Assembly: GCF_901827155.1 (NCBI RefSeq)
Contig: NZ_LR594659.1
Coordinates: 2,356,001 to 2,420,000 of the forward strand
DNA length: 64,000 nt
From: Variovorax sp. PBL-H6
GTDB lineage: Bacteria; Pseudomonadota; Gammaproteobacteria; Burkholderiales; Burkholderiaceae_C
Reading direction: 5' to 3'
Under the pieces are notes generated by a model that saw only the letters and a program-made list of their open reading frames with translations, was not told the origin of the DNA and did not search any database. Each line of letters starts with the position of its first letter. Position 1 is the first letter of the stretch. Shown here piece after piece: positions 56,575-64,000 of the stretch. Position numbers and translations under genes: made by a program.

Positions 56575-57225
56575 TCAGGCGCGCTTCGTGCGGTCGGCGC
56601 CGGTTCGGCCCAGCTCGCCGCGCGCCTGCCGCAGCACGGACCATCCACCGCTGAGCGCCAGTGCCGACATGACGGCGGCCACAGCCAGGTCGGGCCAGGC
56701 CGAGCCGGTGCCGAAAACGCCGAGAGCCGCCAGCATGACAGCCACATTGCCGATCGCATCGTTACGCGAGCACAGCCATACGCTGCGCATGTTGGCATCG
56801 CCTTCGCGGAAGGCGTAGAGCATCACGGCGACCACCACGTTCACGCCGAGGGCCAGCGTGGCCACGAGACCCATGGTGAGTGCCTCTGGAGGGATACCCT
56901 GCATTGCCGACCACAGCGTCTTGCCGGCTACGAAGAGGCCGAAGCCCACCATGCTGAGGCCCTTGAGCACGGCCGCCCGGGCGCGCCAGGCGAGGCCCAT
57001 CGAAAGCACGGCCAGGGTCACGCCGTAGTTTGCCGCGTCGCCGAAGAAGTCGATGGCATCGGCGAGAAGCGAGACCGAGCCCGAACGGAAACCCGCGCCG
57101 ATCTCGACCGCGAACATCAGGGCGTTGAGTGCGAGCGCCACCCACAGCACGCGCCGGTAGCGCGGGGTGTCGGCGGCCGAAAGGTGTTCATGGTCGTGAT
57201 TGTGTTCGCAGCAGCTTGCAGACAT
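56575..57225 (-). CDS. Cation diffusion facilitator-type metal exporter, short form
   Basis: A 216-residue membrane protein with a His-rich cytoplasmic N terminus (CEHNHDHEH), about six membrane helices and no C-terminal cytoplasmic metallochaperone-like domain. Helix 2 carries LLADAIDFFGDAANY and helix 5 LCSRNDAIGNVAVM, the places of the metal ligands in CDF exporters. It is divergent from a CadR-like regulator, so export of Cd, Zn, Pb or Co is likely. Confidence 0.85.
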   Translation of the reverse strand: MSASCCEHNHDHEHLSAADTPRYRRVLWVALALNALMFAVEIGAGFRSGSVSLLADAIDFFGDAANYGVTLAVLSMGLAWRARAAVLKGLSMVGFGLFVAGKTLWSAMQGIPPEALTMGLVATLALGVNVVVAVMLYAFREGDANMRSVWLCSRNDAIGNVAVMLAALGVFGTGSAWPDLAVAAVMSALALSGGWSVLRQARGELGRTGADRTKRA

Positions 57226-57280
57226 GGTTTCTCCAGTGATGGCAACATTGGAAAGGTTGAAGTCACTGGAAGGTCAAGCC

Positions 57281-57754
57281 ATGCCTGTCGCAAACCTGCC
57301 CGGGGAGCAGGGTTACCGCATCGGCGATGCCGCCGCGAGGAGCGGCCTGAGCGCCACCAACATCCGCTATTACGAGAAGGAAGGCCTGGTCGAGCCGCAG
57401 GCGCGCGGTGACAACAGCTACCGCCTCTACACCGATGCCGACGTGCACCGGCTGCGCTTCATCCGCCTGTGCCGCGCGATGGACATGTCGCTCGACGAGG
57501 TCCGAGCCCTGCTCGGGCTGGACCTGCGCAGCAAGGCTGATTGCGCCGCGGCGAGCGTGGCCCTCGATGCGCACCTGGGCCATGTGCGCGAGCGGCTGCG
57601 CGAGCTGCGTTCGCTCGAGAAGGACCTTATCGCGTTGCGGGACTGCTGTGACGGCAGCGATGCGCACTGCCACATCATCGAGGCGCTGCACGCGCGTGCC
57701 GATGCGCAGCCGGCAGGGGAGGCACCGGGGACGCGCGCCACCCGGCACGTCTAG
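57281..57754 (+). CDS. cadR: Cd(II)/Pb(II)-responsive MerR-type regulator (CadR/PbrR-like)
   Basis: A 157-residue MerR protein: HTH YRIGDAAARSGLSATNIRYY (residues 12-31), long dimerisation helix, and metal-site Cys88, Cys123 and Cys130, which correspond with an offset of 11 to Cys77, Cys112 and Cys119 of CadR. Cys122 adds a further thiol. The ATG at 57281 has GGAAGG upstream; the frame is open to 57200 but the extra part covers the shared promoter region with the CDF gene. It would activate the divergent exporter on metal binding by untwisting a 19-20 bp spacer promoter. Its last base begins the fold-back element. Confidence 0.88.
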   Translation: MPVANLPGEQGYRIGDAAARSGLSATNIRYYEKEGLVEPQARGDNSYRLYTDADVHRLRFIRLCRAMDMSLDEVRALLGLDLRSKADCAAASVALDAHLGHVRERLRELRSLEKDLIALRDCCDGSDAHCHIIEALHARADAQPAGEAPGTRATRHV

Positions 57755-57912
57755 TGGGCCGTAACAGCCAATTCAGGAGTGCCTGCCACGCCAACGACGC
57801 GCATGGCGGCGTTGCAAATGCTCGCAATAGCTTCGGCTATTGCTGCGCTTTGCGCCTTGCCCTGCACGCCGTTGACGCGGCCTTCACTCCCGAATCGACT
57901 GTTACGGCCCAC
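57754..57912. repeat. 159-bp imperfect fold-back (long inverted repeat) with TTCG loop
   Basis: Outer ends GTGGGCCGTAACAG (57754-57767) and its complement (57899-57912) are perfect, the whole arms match with scattered mismatches, and the centre is a perfect stem 57824-57831/57836-57843 closing a C(TTCG)G loop. It fills nearly all of the tail-to-tail gap between cadR and the glycerophosphodiesterase gene. It may be a MITE-like element and/or a bidirectional terminator. Confidence 0.8.
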
Positions 57913-57931
57913 GTGGTCGCCTCCAGGACGC

Positions 57932-58909
57932 TCAGGGCTTCGCGGGCGCCGGCAGCGCGAGCCCGCGCTCGCGCATCAGGTCGCGCAGCAGCGCAGGATC
58001 GTCGGTGATGATGCCGTCCACCTGCCAATCCATCAGCTTTGCCATGTCGGCGCGCCGGTTCACCGTCCAGGGCACGACCTGGAAGCCCAGCGCCTTCGCC
58101 TCCTGGACCTGCGCGGCCGTTAGGTCATTGAAGGCAGGCGACCAGATCACCTTGCCTTCGCTGGTTCCAGCGGCGGCCTTGACCAGGCGCGGGGCCGAGC
58201 CGAAGTCTTCGAGCCGCAGGCCCGAGGTCCAGCGCGGATCCCGGAGCGTGCGCCCGGTCGTGAGATAGGCGCGCTGCAGCTGCGGCGCCCACTGGCCGAC
58301 CAGCGCCAGCGTGCGCCAGTCGAAACTCTGCACGGTCACGCGCGGGCCCATGCCCGCCTTGTCGATCTCGGCGAGCAGCGCGCGCACCATTTGTTCGGGT
58401 GCCGCGGTTTCTTGGGGGAGTGCCGGGTCGAGCTTGGTTTCGATGTTGAAGCGGACCTGCGTGGCGTTGCGCGCGCGCACCCGATCGAAGAGCGCGGCCA
58501 GGGCCGGGATGCGCTCGCCGTCGCGCGGCACCTGCAGCGCGAACTGCTTGCCGTAGGGCGTCGCGGGGTCGATGCGCCCGACGTCGTAGGCCTGCAGCTG
58601 CGAGAACGTCAGCGCGCGGATCGCCGGACCCTTGGCGGCGAGGAAGGCGCCAGTCGCATCGCGCGTGTGGTCGGGGTTGAGCACCGTGTCGTGCGAGATC
58701 ACCACCACCCCGTCGGCCGTGAGTCCGATGTCGAGCTCGAGCGTGCTGACGCCCATGTCCATCGCGTTGTCGAAGGCAGCCAGCGTATTTTCCGGCGCGA
58801 GCGCCCGGCCGCCACGATGGGCCTGGAGGTCGAACTCGTGCATCGCGCCTGGGCTCGGCGCAGAGCACCCTGCAAGCCACAGTGCCGCCGCCAGCCATGC
58901 CGCGGGCAA
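57932..58909 (-). CDS. Glycerophosphodiester phosphodiesterase, lipoprotein
   Basis: A protein of about 325 residues (TTG start at 58909; an ATG at 59008 would add a stretch that is really the repeat at 58926-59003). The signal peptide ends in the lipobox LAGC, so the mature protein is lipid-anchored. GDPD-family motifs: AHRGGRALAPENTLAAF with the catalytic His and metal Glu, LELDIGLTADGVVVISHD with the second catalytic His, and the C-terminal GIITDDP. It hydrolyses glycerophosphodiesters to glycerol-3-phosphate and alcohol in the periplasm. The start is uncertain because no good ribosome site is seen. Confidence 0.88.
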   Translation of the reverse strand: MPAAWLAAALWLAGCSAPSPGAMHEFDLQAHRGGRALAPENTLAAFDNAMDMGVSTLELDIGLTADGVVVISHDTVLNPDHTRDATGAFLAAKGPAIRALTFSQLQAYDVGRIDPATPYGKQFALQVPRDGERIPALAALFDRVRARNATQVRFNIETKLDPALPQETAAPEQMVRALLAEIDKAGMGPRVTVQSFDWRTLALVGQWAPQLQRAYLTTGRTLRDPRWTSGLRLEDFGSAPRLVKAAAGTSEGKVIWSPAFNDLTAAQVQEAKALGFQVVPWTVNRRADMAKLMDWQVDGIITDDPALLRDLMRERGLALPAPAKP

Positions 58910-58925
58910 TCGAAGCGATGCGGAA

Positions 58926-59003
58926 CCGGCTTTGCCGGGCCGCTGGAGTTGCCCCCGGAGAGGGGGTGGGCGGCTACACGAAGTGAGCCAACCTGGGGGA
59001 GAG
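58926..59003. repeat. Possible REP-like intergenic element
   Basis: A non-coding run with several small dyads, for example CCGGC/GCCGG at 58926-58938 and CTCCGGGGGC-like pairs at about 58950-58965. Sequences of this look recur between genes in Comamonadaceae as I remember them, but recurrence cannot be shown within this window. Confidence 0.3.
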
Positions 59004-59004
59004 C

Positions 59005-59586
59005 TCATTTCAATTCGACCTTGATGCCATCTCGCAGCACCGTGATGTCACCGATCTCGTAGGTCTTGCGCCCGACGGTCAGCTCCTCGGCGGTGAAGGT
59101 GCGCAGCGGTTGGTCGCGCAGCAGTTCCTGCGCGACCACCGCGCCGATCTGCTGCAGGCGCTCGGCGTCCCGCCCGGTCACGCCCTGGAGCTCGAGCCGC
59201 TCCGCGCGGGGCTGGTCGAGGCGCAGCGCGCGGGCCGCCGCGTCGTACCTGAGTGCGCTGCTGACGGACACCACGCCTTCGACCTTGGAGGGCCGCAGCA
59301 GCGGGCTCGCGATGCTCAGCAAGGCGGTGATCGCGGCACGGTTCGCCCCGGCCTCCAGGCCCAGCTGCGGGTCACGCAATTCGACGGTGAAGATCTCGGC
59401 ATAGCGCTGCTGCACCGGAAAGCGCTTGGCGATCTGCGCCTGCAGCTCTTCGCGGCTCGCGGTGTATTCGCTGGTGAAGAAATTGAAGCCCGCCAGCGCT
59501 GCGAAGGGCGCGGGCGCTGCAACTGCGCCAAGCACGGCGCGCACAAGAACACGGCGGGAAAGCGGCGGGAAAGAGCGGTACTGCAT
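59005..59586 (-). CDS. DUF1439 (YceB-like) protein
   Basis: A 193-residue protein with an N-terminal Arg pair and hydrophobic segment (RRVLVRAVLGAVAAPAPFAALAG), then FNFFTSEYTASREELQAQIAKRFP, the typical DUF1439 start. Relatives such as E. coli YceB are lipoproteins of unknown function with a lipid-binding-like fold; this one has no lipobox Cys, so it is probably periplasmic or membrane-tethered. Confidence 0.8.
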   Translation of the reverse strand: MQYRSFPPLSRRVLVRAVLGAVAAPAPFAALAGFNFFTSEYTASREELQAQIAKRFPVQQRYAEIFTVELRDPQLGLEAGANRAAITALLSIASPLLRPSKVEGVVSVSSALRYDAAARALRLDQPRAERLELQGVTGRDAERLQQIGAVVAQELLRDQPLRTFTAEELTVGRKTYEIGDITVLRDGIKVELK

Positions 59587-59730
59587 ACCGCTCGGAGCTT
59601 GCCACAGCTCGATGGTTCAGTCGTGAAGCGACGAGAGGAACTGCTTGAGCTCGGGCGTCTGCGGATCGCCGAACAGCGCATCATGTGCCCGGCCACTGCG
59701 GCGTTGGTGGCGATGGTCTGCGTCTGGCCT

Positions 59731-60699
59731 TCAATCCATCCTGGCGCCGGAGGCCTTGACGGCCTTCTCCCAGCGCGGCGTCTCCGCGGCGAGGAAGCGG
59801 GCGAAATCCTCGGTGCCCAGGAAGGCAGGGTCGGCGCCCTGGCTGGTCATGCGCTCGCGGACCTCCGGATTGCCCAGCACCTGCCGGAACGCGTCAGAAA
59901 GCTTCGCGATTACGTCCTTCGGCGTGCCGGCTGGTGCCAGGAAGCCGTAGAAGCCGACCACTTCGAAGCCCTTGATGCCGCTCTCGATCACGGTCGGAAT
60001 GTCGGGCAGGGCGGGGTTGCGCGCGGCGCTGGTCACGGCGAGCGCCCGCACTTTGCCTTGCTTGTGATAGTTGGCCGCCTGCGGGATGGATTCGGCCATG
60101 AACTGCACCTGGCCGCCCATCAGGTCGGTAAACGCCGGCGCGCTGCCCCGATAGGGGATGTGGACCATGTAGAGGCCCGTGGCCGTCTTGAACATTTCCG
60201 GTACCAGGTGGCTGATGCCGCCGTTGCCGGCCGAGCCGTAGTTGATCTGGCCAGGCCGCGCCTTGGCATAGCGCACGAACTCCTGGAGATTGTTCACCGG
60301 CAGCTTGGGCGTGACCAGCAGCGCCAGCGGCTGCATCGCAGTGCGCGCGATGGGCGTGAAGTCTCGCAGGGTGTTGTAGGGCAGCTTGCTGTAGAGCGCA
60401 CCGTTGATCACGGCCACGCCGGTGTTCGCGAGCATCAGGGTGTAGCCGTCCGCCGGACTCTTGGCCACCGCGTCCGCGCCCACGGAGCCGCCGGCTCCAG
60501 GTTTGTAGTCGATCAACACCGGCTGTCCGAGCACAGCTTGCAGCTTGTCGCTGAGCAGGCGGGCGTGCTGGTCCAGCGGGCCGCCGGCCGGAAAGCCGAT
60601 CACGACCTTGATGGGCTTCTCGGGAAATGCGGCCAGCGCCGCGGCCGAGGCCGCGAGGCACCACGCCGCCACCAGCGTCTTCTTGACGTTGCCGTTCAT
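59731..60699 (-). CDS. Bug family tripartite tricarboxylate transporter substrate-binding protein
   Basis: A 322-residue Bug protein: signal peptide to about residue 23 (LVAAWCLAASAAALA), KVVIGFPAGGPLDQHARLL (ligand loop 1), DYKPGAGGSVGADAVAKSPADGYTL and the VVIGF/YRGSAPAFTDLMGG pieces. It differs clearly from the Bug protein at 5122. No transport or catabolic partner lies beside it, so the ligand is unknown. Confidence 0.92.
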   Translation of the reverse strand: MNGNVKKTLVAAWCLAASAAALAAFPEKPIKVVIGFPAGGPLDQHARLLSDKLQAVLGQPVLIDYKPGAGGSVGADAVAKSPADGYTLMLANTGVAVINGALYSKLPYNTLRDFTPIARTAMQPLALLVTPKLPVNNLQEFVRYAKARPGQINYGSAGNGGISHLVPEMFKTATGLYMVHIPYRGSAPAFTDLMGGQVQFMAESIPQAANYHKQGKVRALAVTSAARNPALPDIPTVIESGIKGFEVVGFYGFLAPAGTPKDVIAKLSDAFRQVLGNPEVRERMTSQGADPAFLGTEDFARFLAAETPRWEKAVKASGARMD

Positions 60700-60741
60700 G
60701 TTCGTCTCCTCGTTGGGAGGACGATCATAAGCAGCGCGGGT

Positions 60742-61182
60742 TCAGGTCTTGAGCGTTGCCTTCAATGTGATCTCGGGCACGCTCGCCAGCGCCTTCGAAA
60801 GCGGGCAGCCGGCCTTGGCACCGGCAGCGAGTTCCTGGAACTTCGCCTCGTCGATGCCAGGAATCACGGCTTCCAGCTCGAGCTGGATGCGGTCGATCTT
60901 GAAGCCGGGACCATCCTTCGCCAGGCGCACTGCGGCCTGGGTGTCGATGCGCGTCGCGGTGAAGCCCGCGCCCTCCAGCGCGAAGGCGAGGGCCATCGTA
61001 AGACAGCCGGCATGCGCGGCGCCGAGAATCTCTTCAGGATTGGTGCCGGTGCGATCGTCCTCGAAGCGGCTCTTGAAGCCGTAGGGATAGTCCTTGAGTG
61101 CGCCCGTTTCCGTGCTGATCTGGCCCTTGCCGGTCTTGCCGGCGCCTTCCCAGTGAACACTTGCGCGCTTGTCTGCTGCCAT
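60742..61182 (-). CDS. OsmC-type organic hydroperoxide reductase
   Basis: A 146-residue OsmC/Ohr-fold protein. The peroxidatic Cys is in GAAHAGCLTMALAFAL and the second in GAKAGCPLSKALA; the Arg/Glu partners lie in the N-terminal FKSRFED and NPEEILG. Length matches OsmC (about 143). It reduces organic peroxides with dihydrolipoyl or thiol donors. The start ATG 61182 has GGAGC just upstream. Confidence 0.88.
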   Translation of the reverse strand: MAADKRASVHWEGAGKTGKGQISTETGALKDYPYGFKSRFEDDRTGTNPEEILGAAHAGCLTMALAFALEGAGFTATRIDTQAAVRLAKDGPGFKIDRIQLELEAVIPGIDEAKFQELAAGAKAGCPLSKALASVPEITLKATLKT

Positions 61183-61372
61183 GAGAGCTCCTCGGTGGTG
61201 GTGGGGTGAAGGAGCCGACTTTGTACGCCTGAACGCGCGGCATGTCTGTCGGCCGCCGGGATGAGCGAAGCATCTGTCTGTTGCAGAGTCACCGATGCGA
61301 CGCGCTGGGGGCTTCCCCGATGCGGCCGACCGGCCTGGCGTCGTAGGCTTGCCCCTCCCCAATGGAGCCCGT

Positions 61373-63064
61373 ATGGATCGCCCGCACTACAAGTTCTGGC
61401 CGCAGCGCCTGCCCCGCTCGATCACCGTTCCGGCCACCTCGCTGTGGCACAACCTCGCCACCGCCGCCGAGCGCTTTCCGGGAAAGACCGCGCTGGTCTT
61501 TTTCGGCCGGGAGACCTCGTATCGCGAGCTCGCCGACCAGGTCGAGCGGCTGGCAGGCACGCTGCATGCACTGGGCGTGAAGCGCGGCGACCGCGTGGTC
61601 CTGGACATGCAGAACTGCCCGCAGCTGGTGATCGCGCATTTCGCCATCCTGCGCGCCAACGCGGTGGTGGTGCCGGTCAACCCGATGAACAGGGCCGAGG
61701 AGCTCAAGCACTACATCACCGATCCGGACGCCAAGGTGGCCATCACCACCGGCGACCTCGCGCCCGAACTCGCCAAGGCCAGTGATGCGCTCCCACCGGG
61801 CGAGCGCCTGGCGCACCTGATCGTCACGCAATTCACCGATGCCTTCGACCCGGAAGCGCAAGGCGACGAGGCGCCGCCGCCGGGCTGGCGCGACTGGCTG
61901 CTCACCCGCCATCCGTTGCCTTCGCTGGCCGGCGGCCAGGTGATCGCCTGGACCGACGCGCTGGCGGCAGGCCACGCGCCGCCCGCGCATGTGGTGGGTG
62001 CCAACGACATGGCGCTGCTGCCCTACACCAGCGGCACCACCGGCCTGCCCAAGGGCTGCATCCACCACCACTCCAGCCTGATGCACAACGCCTACGCCTG
62101 CCAGCTGTGGGGCCTGAGCTCATCCGAGACGGTGGTGCTGGCGGTGGTGCCGATGTTCCACATCACCGGCACCGTGAGCGTGCTGCACACCGTCGTCATG
62201 AGCGCGGGTACGCTGGTGGTCATGCCTCGCTGGGACCGCGAGGTGGCTGGCCGGCTGATCTCCCGCCGCAAGGTCACGAGCTGGACGAACATCCCCACGA
62301 TGGTCATCGACCTGATGGGCAGCCCGAACTTCGCGAGCTTCGACCTCAGCAGCCTGAGCCACATCGGCGGCGGCGGCGCAGCGATGCCACAGGCGGTGGC
62401 GCAGCGGCTCTACGAGCAGTATGGGCTCAGGTACGCGGAAGGCTACGGACTCACCGAGACCGCGGCGCCTTCGCACACCAATCCGTTCGACAACCCCAAG
62501 CAGCAGTGCCTGGGCATCCCCTTCATGAGCACCGATGCGCGCGTGGTCGACCCCGACACGCTGAAAGAGATGCCGATCGGCGAATCGGGCGAGATCATCA
62601 TCCACGGGCCCGAGGTGTTCCAGGGCTACTGGAAGCGGCCCGACGCCACCGAAGCGGCCTTCGTGGAGTTCGAGGGCAAGCGCTTCTTCCGTTCCGGCGA
62701 CATGGGCCGCATGGACGAGGACGGCTACTTCTTCATCACTGACCGCCTCAAGCGCATGATCAACGCCAGCGGCTTCAAGGTGTGGCCGGCGGAAGTCGAG
62801 CTCCTGATGTTCCGGCACCCTGCCATCCAGGAGGCCTGCGTGATCTCCACCAGGGACGCCTACCGCGGCGAATCGGTCAAGGCGGTGGTGGTGCTGCGCG
62901 CCAGCCACAAGAACACCACCGAGCAGGACATCATCGACTGGTGCCGCGAGAACATGGCGGTCTACAAGATCCCGCGGACCGTCCAGTTCGTCGATGTGCT
63001 GCCCAAGAGCGGGAGCGGGAAGGTGATGTGGCGGCTGCTGCAGGAGGCGGAGAACAAGGGCTGA
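61373..63064 (+). CDS. Long-chain fatty acid-CoA ligase-type AMP-dependent synthetase
   Basis: A 563-residue ANL ligase, with a start at ATG 61373 (GGAG six bases upstream) giving MDRPHYKFWPQRLP, a usual N terminus of this group. P-loop YTSGTTGLPKG (about 225-235), EGYGLTETAAP, RFFRSGDMG and a C-terminal Lys in PKSGSGKVMWRLLQ. The fifth ANL ligase of the window, but outside the super-cluster and without the 19-bp element, so probably part of general lipid metabolism. Confidence 0.9.
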   Translation: MDRPHYKFWPQRLPRSITVPATSLWHNLATAAERFPGKTALVFFGRETSYRELADQVERLAGTLHALGVKRGDRVVLDMQNCPQLVIAHFAILRANAVVVPVNPMNRAEELKHYITDPDAKVAITTGDLAPELAKASDALPPGERLAHLIVTQFTDAFDPEAQGDEAPPPGWRDWLLTRHPLPSLAGGQVIAWTDALAAGHAPPAHVVGANDMALLPYTSGTTGLPKGCIHHHSSLMHNAYACQLWGLSSSETVVLAVVPMFHITGTVSVLHTVVMSAGTLVVMPRWDREVAGRLISRRKVTSWTNIPTMVIDLMGSPNFASFDLSSLSHIGGGGAAMPQAVAQRLYEQYGLRYAEGYGLTETAAPSHTNPFDNPKQQCLGIPFMSTDARVVDPDTLKEMPIGESGEIIIHGPEVFQGYWKRPDATEAAFVEFEGKRFFRSGDMGRMDEDGYFFITDRLKRMINASGFKVWPAEVELLMFRHPAIQEACVISTRDAYRGESVKAVVVLRASHKNTTEQDIIDWCRENMAVYKIPRTVQFVDVLPKSGSGKVMWRLLQEAENKG

Positions 63065-63092
63065 GCCGCTGAGCCGTCCCCCGGGATGCGAC

Positions 63093-63482
63093 TCAAGCCT
63101 TGAGCCAATCCCTGAGCTGCTTGGTGCGCTGCTCCGTGTGCTCGATCTGGCAGCTGAGCGCGGCAATGTCGCGCACCGTGCCGCCGGCGTTGAGCATGTA
63201 CTTGGCTTTGCAATCGTTGTCGCGGAATTGGATCCAGGCCCTCTGCGCCTGTTGCAGCAGCCTGCGGGCTCCGGCGTAGTCGATGGCGTCGGCCTTGTCG
63301 GTGGGATCGAGCGACTTCAGCAGCGCCTGGTAGGCGGTATTGAGCTCCCTGTCCTTGCGCTCCAGTGCCTGTTGTGCGCACTGGTTGATCTCGGCCGTGT
63401 TGCGGGTCCTGCATGGCTCCTGGGCGAAGACGATGCCGGGCAGCAGGAGCAGGGCGGTGCCTAGGCAGGACAGCTTCTTCAT
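63093..63482 (-). CDS. LprI/DUF1311 family secreted protein
   Basis: A 129-residue protein with a signal peptide (KKLSCLGTALLLLPGIVFA) and the DUF1311 (PF07007) pattern: C-x-TRNTAEINQCAQQALERKDRELN, then AQRAWIQFRDNDCKAKY and a late Cys (ALSCQIEHTEQRTKQLRDW). Four Cys suggest two disulfides. Relatives include the lysozyme inhibitor LprI; function here unproven. Confidence 0.85.
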   Translation of the reverse strand: MKKLSCLGTALLLLPGIVFAQEPCRTRNTAEINQCAQQALERKDRELNTAYQALLKSLDPTDKADAIDYAGARRLLQQAQRAWIQFRDNDCKAKYMLNAGGTVRDIAALSCQIEHTEQRTKQLRDWLKA

Positions 63483-63524
63483 TTGAAACTCCGCGATCGC
63501 TGGGGTCGGAGTTCGTATTCTGCG

Positions 63525-63628
63525 CCCGCCAGGAGCGGAATTCGACCTTTGCCTTGATCTCCACCGGAATGCCGAAGGGCAGCTCGGCCAGACCGGCTCG
63601 CCCACGAAGGTGTCGCGATGCTTGTGGA
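63525..63628 (-). pseudogene. Possible RidA-like C-terminal remnant
   Basis: On the minus strand one frame gives HKHRDTFVGEP and a shifted frame then gives GLAELPFGIPVEIKAKVEFR, which together look like the end of a RidA-family protein broken by a frameshift. No start or complete domain remains. The match is short and rests on memory of the family pattern. Confidence 0.3.
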
Positions 63629-64000
63629 TCAAATCCCCAGGGGCTTCACCCGGCGGCCGAGTTCCGCCCACGCTTCCTCGCTCATCAGGGCCTTCACTTT
63701 CCCGGGCTCGTGCCTCTCGATATCGACCAGCAGATTGGCAACCATGCGCCGCAGGTCATCCTTCAAGTCTTCCATCTCCAGATTCTTGTGCAATGCCCCT
63801 TTCCTTTTCTGATCGGCCTTGAGAGAGGCAACGAGGAACCCCAACTCAACCTTGTCGTCTTTCTTTGTGCCGATTTCTATCCTTCTCTTCTCTATCTTTG
63901 CCTCTACGGTTTTCAGCTCGTTTTCAAAGAATCCTCTGTCCGACGGAGGCACCACGCTCCACAACATGGCGGCCACATCTGCTACTGCATGGTTGGCAGG
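63629..64000 (-). CDS. Hypothetical protein, charged, cut by window end
   Basis: The frame is open from the window end, so the true start probably lies outside; an internal GTG at 63976 gives 115 residues. The visible part is hydrophilic and helical (ELKTVEAKIEKRRIEIGTKK, EMEDLKDDLRRMVANLLVDI) with no signal peptide or membrane segment. I recognise no family. Codon use is AT-richer than in neighbouring genes, which may mean recent acquisition. Confidence 0.55.
   Translation of the reverse strand, partial: PANHAVADVAAMLWSVVPPSDRGFFENELKTVEAKIEKRRIEIGTKKDDKVELGFLVASLKADQKRKGALHKNLEMEDLKDDLRRMVANLLVDIERHEPGKVKALMSEEAWAELGRRVKPLGI

Noticed and set aside
57225..57281. MerR-type promoter with 19-bp spacer between the CDF gene and cadR
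   Set aside because: TTGACC and a possible -10 can be placed on the minus strand, but the dyad arms do not match well, so no site is claimed.
59620..59730. Short frame GDPQTPELKQFLSSLHD before the Bug gene stop region, resembling the end of an ABC-type ATPase
   Set aside because: Only about 25 residues, no upstream domain or motif; could be chance.

Overview
The window is GC-rich (by eye well above 60%) with short intergenic gaps, many ATGA start/stop overlaps, several Bug/TctC binding proteins and duplicated acyl-CoA enzymes. This points to a Burkholderiales beta-proteobacterium, most likely Comamonadaceae of the Variovorax type. That assignment is an inference from gene content; there is no rRNA gene in the window.

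Layout. (1) 1-3886: end of a carbohydrate ABC importer operon (binding protein cut by the window edge, two permeases, ATPase). (2) 3903-7741, minus strand: five-gene catabolic operon (kynureninase-like PLP enzyme, SRPBCC-like protein, Bug binding protein, RidA, cyclase), with a divergent Crp/Fnr regulator at 7774. (3) 8634-13902: housekeeping genes rhlE and ettA and a TAXI-type binding protein. (4) 14011-19897: LuxR-type regulator, then an AT-richer patch (about 14.88-16.5 kb) with a small two-helix membrane protein, a double-glycine-leader microcin-like precursor and a secreted ClpP-fold protein. These are followed by a HlyD/CvaA-type adaptor and a C39-peptidase ABC exporter. Together they look like a complete, apparently undescribed, class II microcin-type export cassette.

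(5) 19948-55143: about 35 kb acyl-CoA catabolic super-cluster. It holds AtuA, thiolase, an ACAD11-like pair (kinase plus dehydrogenase), a bifunctional hydratase/3-hydroxyacyl-CoA dehydrogenase and an enoyl-CoA hydratase. It also holds two biotin-carrying alpha and three carboxyltransferase beta subunits of acyl-CoA carboxylases, a second acyl-CoA dehydrogenase, an SDR, four acyl-CoA ligases, a complete Liv-type ABC importer, a degenerate BioD paralogue and one AraC regulator. It resembles the atu/liu (acyclic terpene/leucine) pathways, rearranged and enlarged. A repeated 19-bp element close to GTCTTGCGCNNACTGGCTA lies in front of nearly every transcription unit, including araC. I propose it as the operator of the AraC protein, making the block a single regulon. 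Two genes in this block are short remnants (an SDR and an acyl-CoA dehydrogenase) whose stop codons still overlap the start of the next gene. The two alpha-subunit genes share an 846-bp near-identical tract in inverted orientation.

(6) 55197-64000: small secreted protein, P1 peptidase, CDF metal exporter with divergent CadR-type regulator, a 159-bp fold-back element, a glycerophosphodiesterase lipoprotein, a DUF1439 protein, a Bug protein, an OsmC-like peroxidase, an acyl-CoA ligase, an LprI-like protein and a gene cut by the window end.
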